From Bathymodiolus brooksi (lineage: Eukaryota; Mollusca; Bivalvia; Mytilida; Modiolidae): a DNA stretch of 64,000 nt. The translations under genes were made by a program, and so were the position numbers. The notes beneath the pieces are model-generated. The model made no database searches, was not told the DNA's origin, and saw nothing but the letters and a program-made list of their open reading frames with translations. Positions 34,101-44,290 of the stretch are shown piece after piece. Each line of letters starts with the position of its first letter. Position 1 is the stretch's first letter. The stretch spans positions 34,879,103-34,943,102 of the forward strand of contig OY804575.1 in the NCBI GenBank assembly GCA_963680875.1, in the 5' to 3' direction.

Positions 34101-34847
34101 GTAGAGGACCTTCCAATGATCATTCCTGGGCAGTTTGGTTTCAATTGTCCCAGTGGTTTCAGAGAAGAAGCATTTTGAAACATTTTTCCCATAGGGTCCA
34201 ATGTTAAATTTAGTCCTGCCGTAGCCGCCATTTTGAATTTCATATCGGAACAAAAACCCTTAAGATTGTAGAGGACCATCCAATGAACATTCCTGTACAG
34301 TTTGGCTTTAATCATATTTGTAGTTTCTGAGAAGAAGGCATTTGAACATTTTCCCATAGGGTCCAATGTTAATCTATGTCCTGCGGTGGCGGCCATCTTA
34401 GATTTTCGATCGGCATAAAAAACAGTAACTTGGTAAAGGACATTCCAATGATCATTCATTTACAGTTTGGGTTCAGTCAGTTCATTAGTTTCAGAGAAGA
34501 AGATCTTTGAAATTTCAGCCAATCAGAGCATATTATTGGCCCTGGCAGCCATGTTGAATATCCGACTGGAACGAAAAACAGTAACTTGGTAGAGGACCAT
34601 CCAAGGAACATTCCTGCTAAGTTTGGTTCCAATTGGCCCAGTGGTTTCGGAGAATAAGCTTGAAATGTGAAAGGTTTACAGACGACAGACAACAGACGAC
34701 GGATGCCAAGTGATGGCAATAGTTCACCTGGACCTTTGGTCCAGGTGAACTAAAAAGGAAACCAGTTTAATACAAAGGTAGACTACTTTTTACGCATTGA
34801 CAGAGATTGGATAGAGTGTAAGGACAGACAACTCTGGGTAGAGATTG
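31200..34847. mobile_element. TIR element with 9-bp target duplication, Mutator-like, in the LTR
   Basis: The left end reads CAATCTCTACCCAGAGTTGT, CTGTCCTTACACTCTATCCA and ATCTCTGTCAATGC. The right end is its reverse complement over about 60 bp with one or two mismatches. CTATCTAAT flanks both ends (31191-31199 and 34848-34856). A 9-bp duplication with long TIRs is typical of Mutator-like elements. No transposase is present. Without the HEM it carries, the element is only about 390 bp, so it is a nonautonomous MITE. Confidence 0.85.
31503..34756 (+). mobile_element. HEM copy 7, with about 331-bp tandem dimers
   Basis: Head CCAGAGGCTCT-CA-AGAGCCT, then GTTCACCTGG. Tail: ACAGACGACGGATGCC, hairpin AGTTCACCTGGACC-TTT-GGTCCAGGTGAACT, AAAAA. 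Here both the head and the tail carry GTTCACC/GGTGAAC instead of the usual GCTCACC/GGTGAGC, so they changed together. The core is about eight dimers of about 331 bp. One half-unit begins GGCGGCCATCTTGGATTTCC, the other GCCGCCATTTTGAATTTCAT. Both continue AGAGGACC[T/A]TCCAATGA, CAGTTTGG, TTTCAGAGAAGAAG and CCCATAGGGTCCAATGTTAA. Minus-strand open frames of 119-194 codons are by-products. Confidence 0.92.
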
Positions 34848-34856
34848 CTATCTAAT

Positions 34857-34961
34857 GTGAATACACCAAAACTAAACTAGACTTCAAAACAAAAGAGTTC
34901 CAATTAAGAAAACCAGAACCATAAGAGTTATCCCTCTTGGTACATTAATATCAAATTAACA
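34857..34961 (-). repeat. right (5') copia LTR, second part
   Basis: It continues the LTR after the inserted element and ends TTAACA. It matches the left LTR (26743-26847) with only a few differences. Confidence 0.85.
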
Positions 34962-35175
34962 GAATTGTCGCTCCACTCGGACACATTATTCTGATTCCGG
35001 GCCAACCAGTCTTTGCTCTTTCTCCTTAATGCTGCGTACTTAGTGGAGAAGCAACATATACTAATTTCATAGTCTTTGGTTTGACCCGTCTGGGGCTTGA
35101 ACCCACGATCTACCGCACTCGAGGCGATCATGCTAACCATTATGACACCGATGCGGTTCTGAATATTTGACCCTG
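34962..35175 (-). mobile_element. SINE-D, tRNA-derived, reverse orientation
   Basis: On the minus strand a tRNA-like head reads CCGCATCGGTGTCATAATGG, TTAGCATGATCGCCTCGAGT and a B-box-like GTGGGTTCAAGCCCC. The body follows (AGTACGCAGCATTAAGGAGA, GCAAAGACTGGTTGGCCCGG). The related head at 36975 and decayed copy at 44125-44290 make it a family. The copia LTR abuts it, so copia inserted in or next to this SINE. Confidence 0.8.
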
Positions 35176-35661
35176 ATCGTACCCTCATTAATCCATACAT
35201 AAAGGTACAATGTATCAATATCCTGATGAAAACAACATTTTCTCATCTTTGCAGACGTCCACTCATCATGTTCATAGGCCCATCAATCTCAGTATCAATC
35301 TTTTACTTCCACAAAAGATAATTTTTTATAACTTGTTCTCACCATGATCATGATGTTGCTAACAATAAATAAACCCAGTATGGCAACAGGGCCATGGCAT
35401 TATGGCATTAACACATTCAAATCAAGAATGGTGCATTAAAAATTCATATAGTGTCAAATTACTGCTAACCCATATGAAAAGCTGCAGCAATATTGCATCA
35501 TATGCTGCCCATTTGGAAAAATCTTGTCATTCAATGTTTTCTTATGTAAATCTGTCTCTTTAATAACTTTTAAGACAAACCTGTTTGTGTTTGTTTTAAT
35601 GGATAATAACCATGCATGACCTTTCATTTAGTCACTTGTGATAGGACAATTCTATCTTATA
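35176..35661. other. noncoding stretch, nothing recognised
   Basis: No repeat family, open frame or splice pair recognised. Confidence 0.4.
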
Positions 35662-35663
35662 TA

Positions 35664-35995
35664 GGGCCAAAATTAAAAAATTGTTTGTTTCCCGCACCCG
35701 ACTGACCGTTAGAAAACATTGCTACTCGAAATATTTTTTTGCGTGATTTGTGATGCCTTTTTTTTTTTATGGTTACCGGATATCGTGACCGAAAGTTCCA
35801 ATATTGTTCCAGAATTTCCGTTCAGAACTGGTTTACACTTTTAAATGAACAAAATCCGTTGCTCGACTTTGAAGGAACCAGATTTGTGAATGAAAGCAGT
35901 TTATTTTGAAAAAAAAAAAAAATCCCTCTACCTACCGACCCATAGGTGAAATGGAGGGTCGGGTGCAGGAAACGAACATATTTTTAAGGGTGGCC
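35664..35995. mobile_element. MITE with about 40-bp TIRs and TA duplication
   Basis: The left end reads GGGCCAAAATTAAAAAATTG, TTTGTTTCCCGCACCCGAC, and the right end inverted reads GGCCACCCTTAAAAATATGT, TCGTTTCCTGCACCCGACC. TA flanks both ends. No open frame inside; 332 bp. The TIRs are diverged, so it is an older copy. Confidence 0.78.
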
Positions 35996-35997
35996 TA

Positions 35998-36650
35998 GCA
36001 ACATCTAAATCAAATGCAGTAAAACTAAATAAATATCAATCTTCGCACCCACTTGTACGACGCACTGGACAAGTAAAACTGTATTCGGACAAGTGAAAAT
36101 TATTAATAGAATTTGTTTGAATATTATAAATAGAATTTTTTCTAAATATGGTTTTTGGGCAAGTAGGTGAAAAAAATTACGGCAAAGACTGAAATATTTA
36201 TGTGTTGGGTTTTCAAATGCACATTCGATGTTGTAAAATTGAGAAATTTAGGCCGACAGGTGAATAGATGTTAATTCTAACTGAAATTGTTTACTTTTAT
36301 TATAATTTACATAGAAGATGTAGAGTTCAAGAGATCCTAGTGGTATAAAAGTTTGACGAGTCACAAGCAAAATGTTATCAGTCTAACTAGTACATTCTTT
36401 GGTCATTTTTTGTCAAAAATGATGAATCTCAAATTAAACACAAGTGATGAGCCCATGACTCACGTAAACAAGTTACAAGTACATATCTCTGTGGCCCCTT
36501 AGATTTTCTGTTGATGCCTTGTGGCAAAAAGCATTGACATTTTCTTTATAAAATGACTTCTATAATACTTTAACACACACATGTATATATATATACAAAA
36601 CATTTACATAGGAATCTTAGTGTCATGTAGCTGCATACTCTGCAAACATG
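35998..36650. other. AT-rich noncoding stretch
   Basis: Nothing recognised apart from a TATATA microsatellite near 36585. Confidence 0.4.
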
Positions 36651-36653
36651 TAA

Positions 36654-36952
36654 GGGACCGACCATTTAACTTGAAGGGGGGGGGTGTTATGGCTTTTTGT
36701 TTCGTTCAAAAATTTTTTTTTCGGACAACACGAGAGTTAGAATATTTATTTTTTTTGTCGTGCAAAGCACAATTTTTTTTCCAGAATTCAACATTAGGTT
36801 ATATGACAAACACTCTGAATCAGATTTTTTTTTTTTTCCTCCACCAAAATCAGAATATTTTTTTCAGCAACATTGGGAATCAGAATATTTTTTTAGAAAA
36901 AAACCATAACCCCCCCCCCCCCCCCCCCCCTTCAAGTTAAATGGTCGTTCCT
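36654..36952. mobile_element. MITE with G/C-tract TIRs and TAA duplication
   Basis: Left arm ACCGACCATTTAACTTGAAG + G9 + TGTTATGG. Right arm CCATAAC + C-run + CTTCAAGTTAAATGGTCGTT. TAA flanks both ends (36651-36653 and 36953-36955), a PIF/Harbinger-like size. The inside is T-rich (GAATATTTTTTT), and two plus-strand open frames over it are artefacts. No transposase. Confidence 0.8.
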
Positions 36953-36974
36953 TAACTGCCTTCTATGGTCACAG

Positions 36975-37045
36975 AACCGCATCGTGGTGTAATGGTTAGT
37001 GTGAATGCATCAAGTGCTTGTAACTTGTTAGAGACAGGTAGAGTC
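36975..37045 (+). mobile_element. SINE-D head fragment
   Basis: CAGAACCGCATCGTGGTGTA and ATGGTTAGTGTGAATGCATC match the tRNA-like head of the element at 34962-35175; the remainder has decayed. Confidence 0.6.
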
Positions 37046-37384
37046 AATAAAAGTGACCATTCTAGGTTAAAGTGCTATATTTCCCCGTTAATGTTTGGAT
37101 CATCTGTACACAGTGCACTGCACAACAAGTTTATTTTCATTCATTCTAGAAGTTGTTTAGCGTAAAATAAGTATAAAATTTATGTTGAATTTTAAGATTA
37201 TTAGTTCCATTTATTTCATTTAATCGGTTTGTATTTAGAAGCGTGAAAGACAACATTTATTAACAACGACAACCGAATGTTTATATTGGTTATGATTCCG
37301 TGTATGTCACTCGAGATTTCTCGAAAGAAAAGAATGTAAAAAAGAAATGTAGAACAACTAAAAGTACTGTTCTTTTCTTCAATT

Positions 37385-37660
37385 TGCCTAGAGGCAGTTG
37401 TTGTCGTGATCTTAAGGTAGTTGGATTTACAACTACCCATGCAATCAAAGCCTATCACCACTAACGTTGTGAGTTTGAATCCCGCTCAGGCGAGGTGTAC
37501 TCAATACAACATTATGAGATACCTGTAGTTTGTCAGTGACTTGCAACTTAGGTCTGTGGTTTTCTACGGGCACTCCGGTTTCCTCTACCAATGAAACTGA
37601 TTGCCACAATACAACTGAAATATTGTTGAAAGTGGCATTTAATACCATAACCCCCTCAAT
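37385..37660 (+). mobile_element. SINE-A, near-complete
   Basis: Head (AAGGTAGTTGGATTTACAAC, TGTGAGTTTGAATCCCGCTC) through body (GTGGTTTTCTACGGGCACTC, CAATGAAACTGATTGCCACA, ACTGAAATATTGTTGAAAGT) to GGCATTTAATACCATAACCC. Confidence 0.87.
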
Positions 37661-38399
37661 TTGCATCTAATTGTAAAAGTGTAATAATAATATGTTGTCT
37701 CTGCTGTACATTTACATTCATATCCTTTAAATACAAAAACGTTCAACGGTTTAAGGTTCTTTTGGTTATTCAGCATAATTATGCTTAAAATAGTTTTTTA
37801 ATTTAGTTTATTTTTTTAACAAAAACAAATTCACCCTCCCCCCTCTCAAGTGGGTGGTGCAATATTGTTCCATTCTATTCTGTATGTTTTGGCAAACACT
37901 ACATTTGAGATATTTCAGAATATGCGTCAAAAAAAATATTTTCAGTGCATCGTGCATACCCGGTATATGTAAAACAGACCTCGTTTTGCTCGTATGTGCA
38001 ACCATGTGCACCTTTTAACTAAAATTCCCCATGGCGGGAACTTTCGAGTCATTTTCAGTTGGTTACATATTAAAATGACATAGTAGTTATAAATGACACA
38101 AAGTAATCACCAGTGATACAGTTAAATATCTAAAACAAGTGATCTCAACATACATTGTAATACAAATATACACACTGTTGTTTTATGTCATCGTTCTTTG
38201 TCGATAAGCATGCCACCGTGTAAACATAATTTCTATCCAATCAATATTTAACAATTAATACAGAAAGGCGAGAACTATATAATCTACCTGATTGATTTTC
38301 TGTCATGGGTACGAAAAAAGTTTCTGTTCAACAATAAGTGTATTTCGAATTTCACTTCTCTTCAACACTCATACATCCCATATTTTCCAATATGGCCGA
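37661..38399. other. noncoding stretch upstream of the LINE remnant
   Basis: No repeat family recognised. Open frames here lack any signature. Confidence 0.4.
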
Positions 38400-39079
38400 A
38401 GTTTTATGGCGGCAAATTCGATTGTATACATTACCTTTGTAAATAGGCTGAAAGCTGTGCTACACAAATATGGACTACCCAAACCAGATGAGTTAATTGA
38501 AACTGTACCGACAAAACAACAGTGGAAAATTACTGTCAAAGACGCTATACAAAAATACTGGGAGGAAAAATGGGAAAAGGAAAAATCAGAAAAATCCACT
38601 ATGAAATTCTTAGACATCAAGAAAAAGCCTATCGGAAACCCTCATCAAATTTGGAATTTGGCTCCTAAAACTACACTAGAAGTCAGAAAAGCGGAGGTTA
38701 AAGCTAAACTAATAACCAGGACTTACAATCGGACAAGGCAAAATTTACAAAAAACCAGGAGAATGAGATATGTCCCCTATGCCATAGTGACACAGAGGAT
38801 ACCGAGCATTTTCTACTGATCTGTCCATCATTGAAATCAGTAAGAGATAGACGCTTATCACTACTTAGGAAATATGTGGCCAACAATTTTGGAAATGACA
38901 TCTTCAACAAAATCGAAAATGAAGGACTCGCTATACAATTCTTGCTAGACTCATCATCAGTGAAACTCCGACATATTGTGAAATTTAAGACCGAAAACCT
39001 CAGAGACATTGAGAACATGACAAGAACATTATGTTTCGGGATGCACACACGACGATCAAGCTTATTGAATAACAGATGA
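38400..39079 (+). pseudogene. non-LTR retrotransposon (LINE) ORF2 C-terminal fragment
   Basis: The first frame (to 38819) reads MAANSIVYITFVNRLKAVLH and continues to PHQIWNLAPKTTLEVRKAEV and KAKLITRTY. After an indel near 38724 the frame changes and reads LQSDKAKFTKNQENE and ICPLCHSDTEDTEHFLLICP, a C-x2-C...H...C zinc-knuckle typical of the region after the LINE reverse transcriptase. It then reads SLKSVRDRRLSLLRKY and ends near NR at 39079. The RT domain and endonuclease are absent, so this is a 5'-truncated, frameshifted copy. Its clade cannot be assigned without alignment. Confidence 0.75.
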
Positions 39080-40094
39080 GTAGGAACTATACGGTGCTAC
39101 TGTACAGGTACTAACATATTTTATAGTAATTTTATACAAAAATCCTTTGGGAGTGACCCATAGATTGGGTGAAGTTACCAGACAGGTATACAGGTATATG
39201 CGTTTCCTGTTGTTGAATAACAGCACCGACTTTGTCAAAATGCAAATCTTCTTGGTCCCAACATATCCGCAACGAGTGGAAGTAAACGTATATGGTGGGC
39301 TTTTCTTTTGTTTTTGTGGCAGGATGCATTCGTATGGTGAATATGGGATTATTATATTCCCAGTATGGAATGTACGTAATACATAAAATCAAGGTTTGTG
39401 TAGTTCTACTGTACAAATCCTTGATAAAATAGATAAAAACTATGACTAGTCAAACTTTTATCAATAAAATATGATATGCATAGATATATTTCAGTTACTT
39501 TCTAAGTTTCTAAAAAGTTCCTCATTTGAATCTTGCATAACAATAATGCATATAAATACATTTTATATACAACACCAGTCCAAAATAAAGCACAATTGAG
39601 AGGATTGTTTGATGATTAATATTCCTTTGTCTTTAAATTGGTTTTAATATCAAATGATGATATATTATGACCCAAGCTAAGAAAAACAACTTGCACAAAC
39701 GAAGATCTGTTCATCCTCATATCAGTAGCAGAAACGGATCCAGACATTGAACCATAAAAGAAAAAAAAATCAGATTTCAAAACAATTTGCTTAGCAAAAA
39801 ATCAAAGGATACGGAGGTGTAATTCGAAGCGAAGATTGCAAAAATGGTCAAAAGAAAAATGAATGGGCAAAATTGGAAATACTCTTTTGAAACAAGTTTT
39901 TACCTTTTTATTACTTACAGCTCAAAGGGGGGGGGGGGGGGGGATCACCTCCCTGGATCCGCCTATTAGCAGACATTAATTGCTTCAAATTAAAACCCAA
40001 GAGGGCATAACACTACTGGCATAAATGACCATTAAATTTTCAATAATCAATTAAAAATGACATTTGAAAAGCAGATTAGCTATGCTTTGGGGTC
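39080..40094. other. noncoding stretch, possible LINE 3' UTR, with a G tract
   Basis: The first part may be the 3' tail of the LINE remnant. A G17 run lies at 39927-39943. No gene recognised. Confidence 0.4.
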
Positions 40095-40230
40095 CTGGAT
40101 ACAGCATTATGTGATTTGTAACAGGTCGGTAGTTTTCTCCGGTTTCCTCCACCAAGAAATCTGACCGCCTCGATATAACTGAAATATTATTGAAAGTGTC
40201 ATTAAACAGCATAACCTTAACCCCATCCAG
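40095..40230 (+). mobile_element. SINE-A fragment
   Basis: CATTATGTGATTTGTAACAG, GGTAGTTTTCTCCGGTTTCC, GACCGCCTCGATATAACTGA and ATTATTGAAAGTGTCATTAA. Confidence 0.8.
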
Positions 40231-40659
40231 TGTGATGTGTGCAAATTTCCAGTCAAAATAATTATTTTATTTATTAATACACTTCACTCTAAATCATCAA
40301 TATATTTATTATGACCGGAACGACTTGTATTAAAGTAAAATGACAAAATGAGAGGGTCTAAGGTAAAATCGTGCAGTAATGGAGTGTAACACCACTTTCT
40401 GAAGGTAAGATGGTTATGATTGAATAGAAAAATGATTGGTGAAGCGATTTATATAAGGGTTTCGGATAGAAAATAAAATCAGATAGCCATGAAACGTGGA
40501 AATGTGCCAAGGCAGAGTTGCATGGGCAAATCCGCTGTTTTCCGTATGTAGAGCTCTCTGACGTCCCACAGCTCCAGCAAGTCGAGAAAAAAAAAGCCGT
40601 CGGACGGCAGAGGAATTTCGGACTAGAGCAAAACGGACTGGCTGGTTCGGAATCATGCC

Positions 40660-41010
40660 GACGCCATCGTGGTTATGACCATATATATGGTAGTTGGCTT
40701 TACAACTACATATACAACCAGCATCTGTCGTCTCTAAAGCTGTGATTTCGAATCCCGCTCGTGGCGAGGTGAGGTGTACTCGATACAACTTTATGTGATA
40801 AAATTTGTCGGTGACTTGCGATATGTTGGTGGTTTTCTCCGTATACTCCGGTTTCTTCCACCAATAAAGCTGACCTCCACTATATTGCTGAAAATGGCGT
40901 TAAACACCACAACTAATCCTAAATAATATCATTATTGCTAAAAACTAAGGTTCACCGCCACGATATAACTGAAATATTGTTGAAAGTGGCGTTAAACACC
41001 ATCAAACAAA
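40660..41010 (+). mobile_element. SINE-A copy plus an extra 3' fragment
   Basis: A near-complete diverged copy (ATGGTAGTTGGCTTTACAAC, GATTTCGAATCCCGCTCGTG, CCAATAAAGCTGACCTCCAC, GGCGTTAAACACCACAAC) ends near 40915. A second 3' end follows at 40945-41010 (CACCGCCACGATATAACTGA to GGCGTTAAACACCATCAAAC). Confidence 0.85.
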
Positions 41011-41015
41011 CAAAA

Positions 41016-41570
41016 AAACATATTCCTCACCGAGGCTCAGACTAGGTAACCTTAACCAATATGGCTATCCTGTTACGACACTTTATTTTCTTCCTCTCAA
41101 AGACTTTTACATTATTTTGACTTTCCAATCTTTCGACAGAGTTTATACTGTATACCTGATGATTCTTCAGAAACTCACAGTGTGCACTGAAGTAGATATC
41201 TGCGTACTTGTGTATATTGTTATGCATGCGGACTTTGCTTATAAAATGTATTGTATATTATTAGGAATGCGAAACCGTCTTCGATGCAACTCTTATATAT
41301 AGACATGTATTTTTACCGTATCTGATGACACAAGTTTGATTTTAGATACCTTTCCGGCAACAACTGTTATTCCGTATTACAATCGAGGGGTAGCTTCGGA
41401 ACTGTAGCTTTTAACAGTAAAAAAAATACTTTAAGAGGAAAGGCTCCGCAGCTAAATCGAGGCGTTAAATGTGTAAATCTTATACAATGAGTAAATAAAT
41501 TTGGTAAGTAGTACCTTTCTTTACTTTTCATAAAATAAACAAATCCCGGGTAAAATGTACAAATACCATG
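41016..41570. other. noncoding stretch, nothing recognised
   Basis: No repeat family, exon pair or RNA gene recognised. Confidence 0.4.
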
Positions 41571-41734
41571 TATATGTTACAGTAAATAAGTGTAACAACG
41601 TAATAACTGAAAAACAGTAAATACGCGTAATCCTTAAATGCCTTAGTAATTACTCGTATTTACTAAAATTGTTCAGGAATTACACTTAATTACTGGTAAA
41701 AAAAAAGTTTTATGCTTATTTACTGACTAATCAT

Positions 41735-42305
41735 GCGCGTAGCTCCCTATACGCCAACACGCAGTTGCGTGCACATCGGCGTGCTGAAAAAAAAATAAAG
41801 ATATAAAAAAAAGAAGGAATAATAACACCTCACGATCAGATGCCAACTTCACTTTGTGAGACACTTGATGCGGTAAACCCGGTGCTATATCCTTCTATAG
41901 ATACCATCTTGTGCATCATGTTGACAAAGCCGGTAACAAGTGCTACCGCAGAGCGATCGTTCAGTGTACTACGTCGGTTGAAGACATATGCACGATCAAC
42001 AATGAATAACGATAGGTTGTCATCGCTAGCATTAATGGGGATCCATCGCGATTTCAGTGTGGATTCAGACAAAGTTATGGAGAAGTTCGTGTCTGCTAAG
42101 ACACGAAGAACAGATTTTGGGCAATTTTAAGTAAATTCTGTCTAACAAAATCATGAAATCTATGTGTTGCTTATGTATTCAATTTACCCATGAAAACACC
42201 TCAGAACGCACCATTTTGCATCTAGTCAAAAAAAAAATTTCTCCCCCAGACCTCCCCTTCCAGGTTTGGTTGCTTGCACTGCAAAAAAGGCTAGCTACGC
42301 CCCTG
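41735..42305 (+). mobile_element. hAT element, internally deleted, 8-bp duplication
   Basis: CTAATCAT occurs at 41727-41734 and 42306-42313. The left end GCGCGTAGCTCCC and the inverted right end CAGGGGCGTAGCTAGCC share GCGTAGCT, the sort of TIR found in many animal hAT elements. It holds only the C-terminal part of a transposase (41840-42130), so it is a nonautonomous derivative. Confidence 0.82.
41840..42130 (+). pseudogene. hAT transposase C-terminal dimerisation region
   Basis: LTKPVTSATAERSFSVLRRL followed by KTYARSTMNNDRLSSLALMG and IHRDF is the hallmark hAT C-terminal dimerisation motif (T..P.TSA..ERSFS.L...K). The catalytic Asp residues and zinc finger that should lie upstream are absent. 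It ends at a natural-looking stop after RRTDFGQF. About 96 residues remain of a protein usually 500-700 long. Confidence 0.85.
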
Positions 42306-42409
42306 CTAATCATTACATCTTGTAAGCATCTATTGATATAGAAAACAATATTGGCATATTATTTATTTTACTCGCGTTTTTTAATCTGATCGTGACTTTA
42401 CGGCAAGCT

Positions 42410-43165
42410 TTATCAGAGCTAAATGAATTCTGGTCAGAACTAGTAATTGTTGATAAGCCCTCAGTCTCAGATTTATTGGTGATATTCACGATATGCTCGT
42501 AAGCTGGATGAGAGACAATAACACCACCAATTGGACAACTGGCATACAATTTGCACAGTTTCAGAAAAACGGGAAAGATCATGTTTTGTGTGTAGTGTTT
42601 TGTAGATCGTTATTTGTTCTTTTGTCCTCTTTCGTGCGGCGTGTTGTCTGTCATTTGATTCAGGGATTCTGATTACCTCTTTGGTATCTTCATACTCTTC
42701 AAACAAATGAAGAAGACAAATACACACGTGGGCTTTGTACTAGATCAAACCAGAGAGAATAAATAGAAAGTGGTAATAGTTTATCAAAACAAACAGATAT
42801 ATATGGTATCCAGAAGCAATTAGATTTTGCGACCAATATTTATATATTGATGATAATATCAATACATAGCGTCGACAGAAGACGTGGCGATCTATGGAAT
42901 ATTTTATACATCGCAACACATTTGAGTTTGTACACCGAACAATATCAGTTGGGAATTAGACATGAACGACTAAGTTCCACATTTTCGAGAAACCAAATTC
43001 ATTCTGTCCACTTTTCATGGTTTGTCCGAAGCCGAAGCGAACACTAAAATTAGCGTCGGTGAGGCAACCCGCTTACAATCAATAGGAGACAGACAAAGCA
43101 TCGTTAAATGCAGCTGTAAAACGGGTTGTGCAAGAAAAACTTTTAAATGTGTGAGATCAAATGAG
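42410..43165 (+). pseudogene. Ginger/KRBA2-like integrase remnant
   Basis: Scattered over three frames on the plus strand are LSELNEFWSELVIV (start of the region before the catalytic Glu), SWMRDNNTTNWTTGIQFAQF (a very characteristic block of this integrase group), VDRRRGDLWNILYIATHLSL, QLGIRHERLSSTFSRNQIHS, then HGLSEAEANTKISVGEATRL, QSIG and KCSCKTGCARKTFKC. The last is the degenerate C-terminal Cys-rich tail. Several indels and a region without similarity (about 42571-42850) show it is long dead. The two catalytic Asp residues upstream are lost. Confidence 0.68.
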
Positions 43166-43580
43166 CTATGTAATTGAAGGTGCCATATTAGTAACTAGTG
43201 CCAAAATAAGCGATAAAACATTTTAATATTGATTTTTAGGAAACATAATTTCTTCTCTTGCATGTAAATAGTTGATGTTTTAAAAAATCATTCTTTTAAA
43301 ATAAATATATTTTAGAATCAGGGTAATTTATTTCAAAATTATATTCTATTTGAATTTTATATGTTGGTTTTATAAGTATTGTCTGTTACCAAACATTCAA
43401 AATTAGCAATCAGTAAATAAGCGTAAAATCATCTAATTATTTTAGTTATTACTTGTAATTACTGATAAATTAGGAATTACATGTAATTCCTAAATCCATC
43501 TGTAATTACGAGTATTTACTGAAATGTTTAGTAATTACCCTTTAAAAATTCCTAATTTCCTTTATTTACTGTAACATATA

Positions 43581-44124
43581 CACGTAACCTTTTTTAATAA
43601 CTAGGAAGTAACGACTTTAGGTAGGTTTCTTCTATCTCTGACATCATTTATTGTATTTTCCTGCATGTAGGTGATCAGGAAACACAGGATTTATGGAACA
43701 GATCATAGGTTAATTTCTGTAAATTTCATACATTTGTAATTGTGACCTTTAAATTAATACACCACACAGACTCACCCCAGTAATTCATTTTCACATCTAC
43801 TTACCTCATTTCTGCATTTAATGTCTTCACTTGAATGGCAAATCAAAATATCAAACAAAGGGCAGAAAAAAACCAAAATGCCAACATTTACAGCCAAACT
43901 CAGCTAGGGTTATTTATCTACACAAGAGCTGATAAATCTTGGTTTTATAAGAACTTCTCAAAACTAAATGTCTTTAAATTTTTTATATAGATGTCATATT
44001 AATTTAATTTCATATAAAACTGGGGTCTGGACTATTGGACTGGGGGATGCCCTTAAAGACTATTTAATTTCATATCAACACTGGAGTTCAAACTATTGGA
44101 ATGGGGAATCATTATCCTGACTCA
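43581..44124. other. noncoding stretch with a short direct duplication
   Basis: Two copies of a segment of about 65-75 bp (TTTAATTTCATATMAAMACTGG, GGACTATTGGA-like, GGGG) lie at 44000-44050 and 44065-44112. At 43630-43715 an acceptor-like pyrimidine tract precedes a possible short plus-strand exon, which I could not support. Confidence 0.4.
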
Positions 44125-44290
44125 AGAGTCTAAGCCAGCCAGTTTTTGCTTCTTAATGCTGTTTGTTTAGCAGACAATTAGTGACTACCAATTTTACATT
44201 CTTCAGTTTGACACAAACCATGGATCAAACTCACAAACAACCAACACAAGGACAAACTAACCATTACATCAACAAGGTGGTTTCACAAAA
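44125..44290 (-). mobile_element. SINE-D, decayed, reverse orientation
   Basis: The plus strand shows CCAGTTTTTGCTTCTTAATG, TTTAGCAGACAATTAGTGAC, CAGTTTGACACAAACCATGG and ACTAACCATTACATCAACAA, corresponding to the order in 34962-35175. Confidence 0.6.

Larger units (their letters stand above)
26740..34961 (-). mobile_element. dead Ty1/copia-type LTR retrotransposon with nested insertions
   Basis: On the minus strand the order is right LTR, primer-binding site (31144-31154), gag, zinc knuckle, protease, integrase, reverse transcriptase, RNase H, polypurine tract, left LTR. Gag-protease-integrase-RT-RNase H is the copia order. The right LTR is split by a 3.65-kb TIR element with a 9-bp duplication. 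The left LTR has lost its outer end. The internal region is multiply broken: in-frame stops in gag and in the integrase-RT linker, frame changes, and an integrase deletion. The unbroken element would have been about 4.6 kb with LTRs of about 148 bp. Confidence 0.9.
41575..43576 (+). mobile_element. degenerate Ginger-like DNA transposon
   Basis: The ends are TGTTACAGTAAATAA on the left and its exact reverse complement on the right, flanked by TATA on both sides (41571-41574 and 43577-43580). Subterminal regions repeat GTAATTACT, GTATTTACT and AGTAAATA many times. Inside, on the plus strand, lie remains of a retroviral-type integrase. TIRs starting TGT, a 4-bp duplication and such an integrase fit the Ginger group. 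A 571-bp hAT element plus its 8-bp duplication is inserted at 41735. Without it the element is about 1.4 kb and cannot encode a full integrase. Confidence 0.72.

Noticed and set aside
31671..34459. Minus-strand open frames with repeated LTLDPMGKMFQNASSLKPLG
   Set aside because: Translation of the 331-bp HEM dimer; frames break at monomer indels.
26740..34961. Active copia element or endogenous retrovirus
   Set aside because: Integrase precedes RT (copia order, no envelope), and in-frame stops, frame changes and loss of the integrase core make it inactive.
43630..43715. Plus-strand exon-like segment after TTTTCCTGCATGTAG
   Set aside because: Weak donor, about 37 nt, no partner exon or known peptide.
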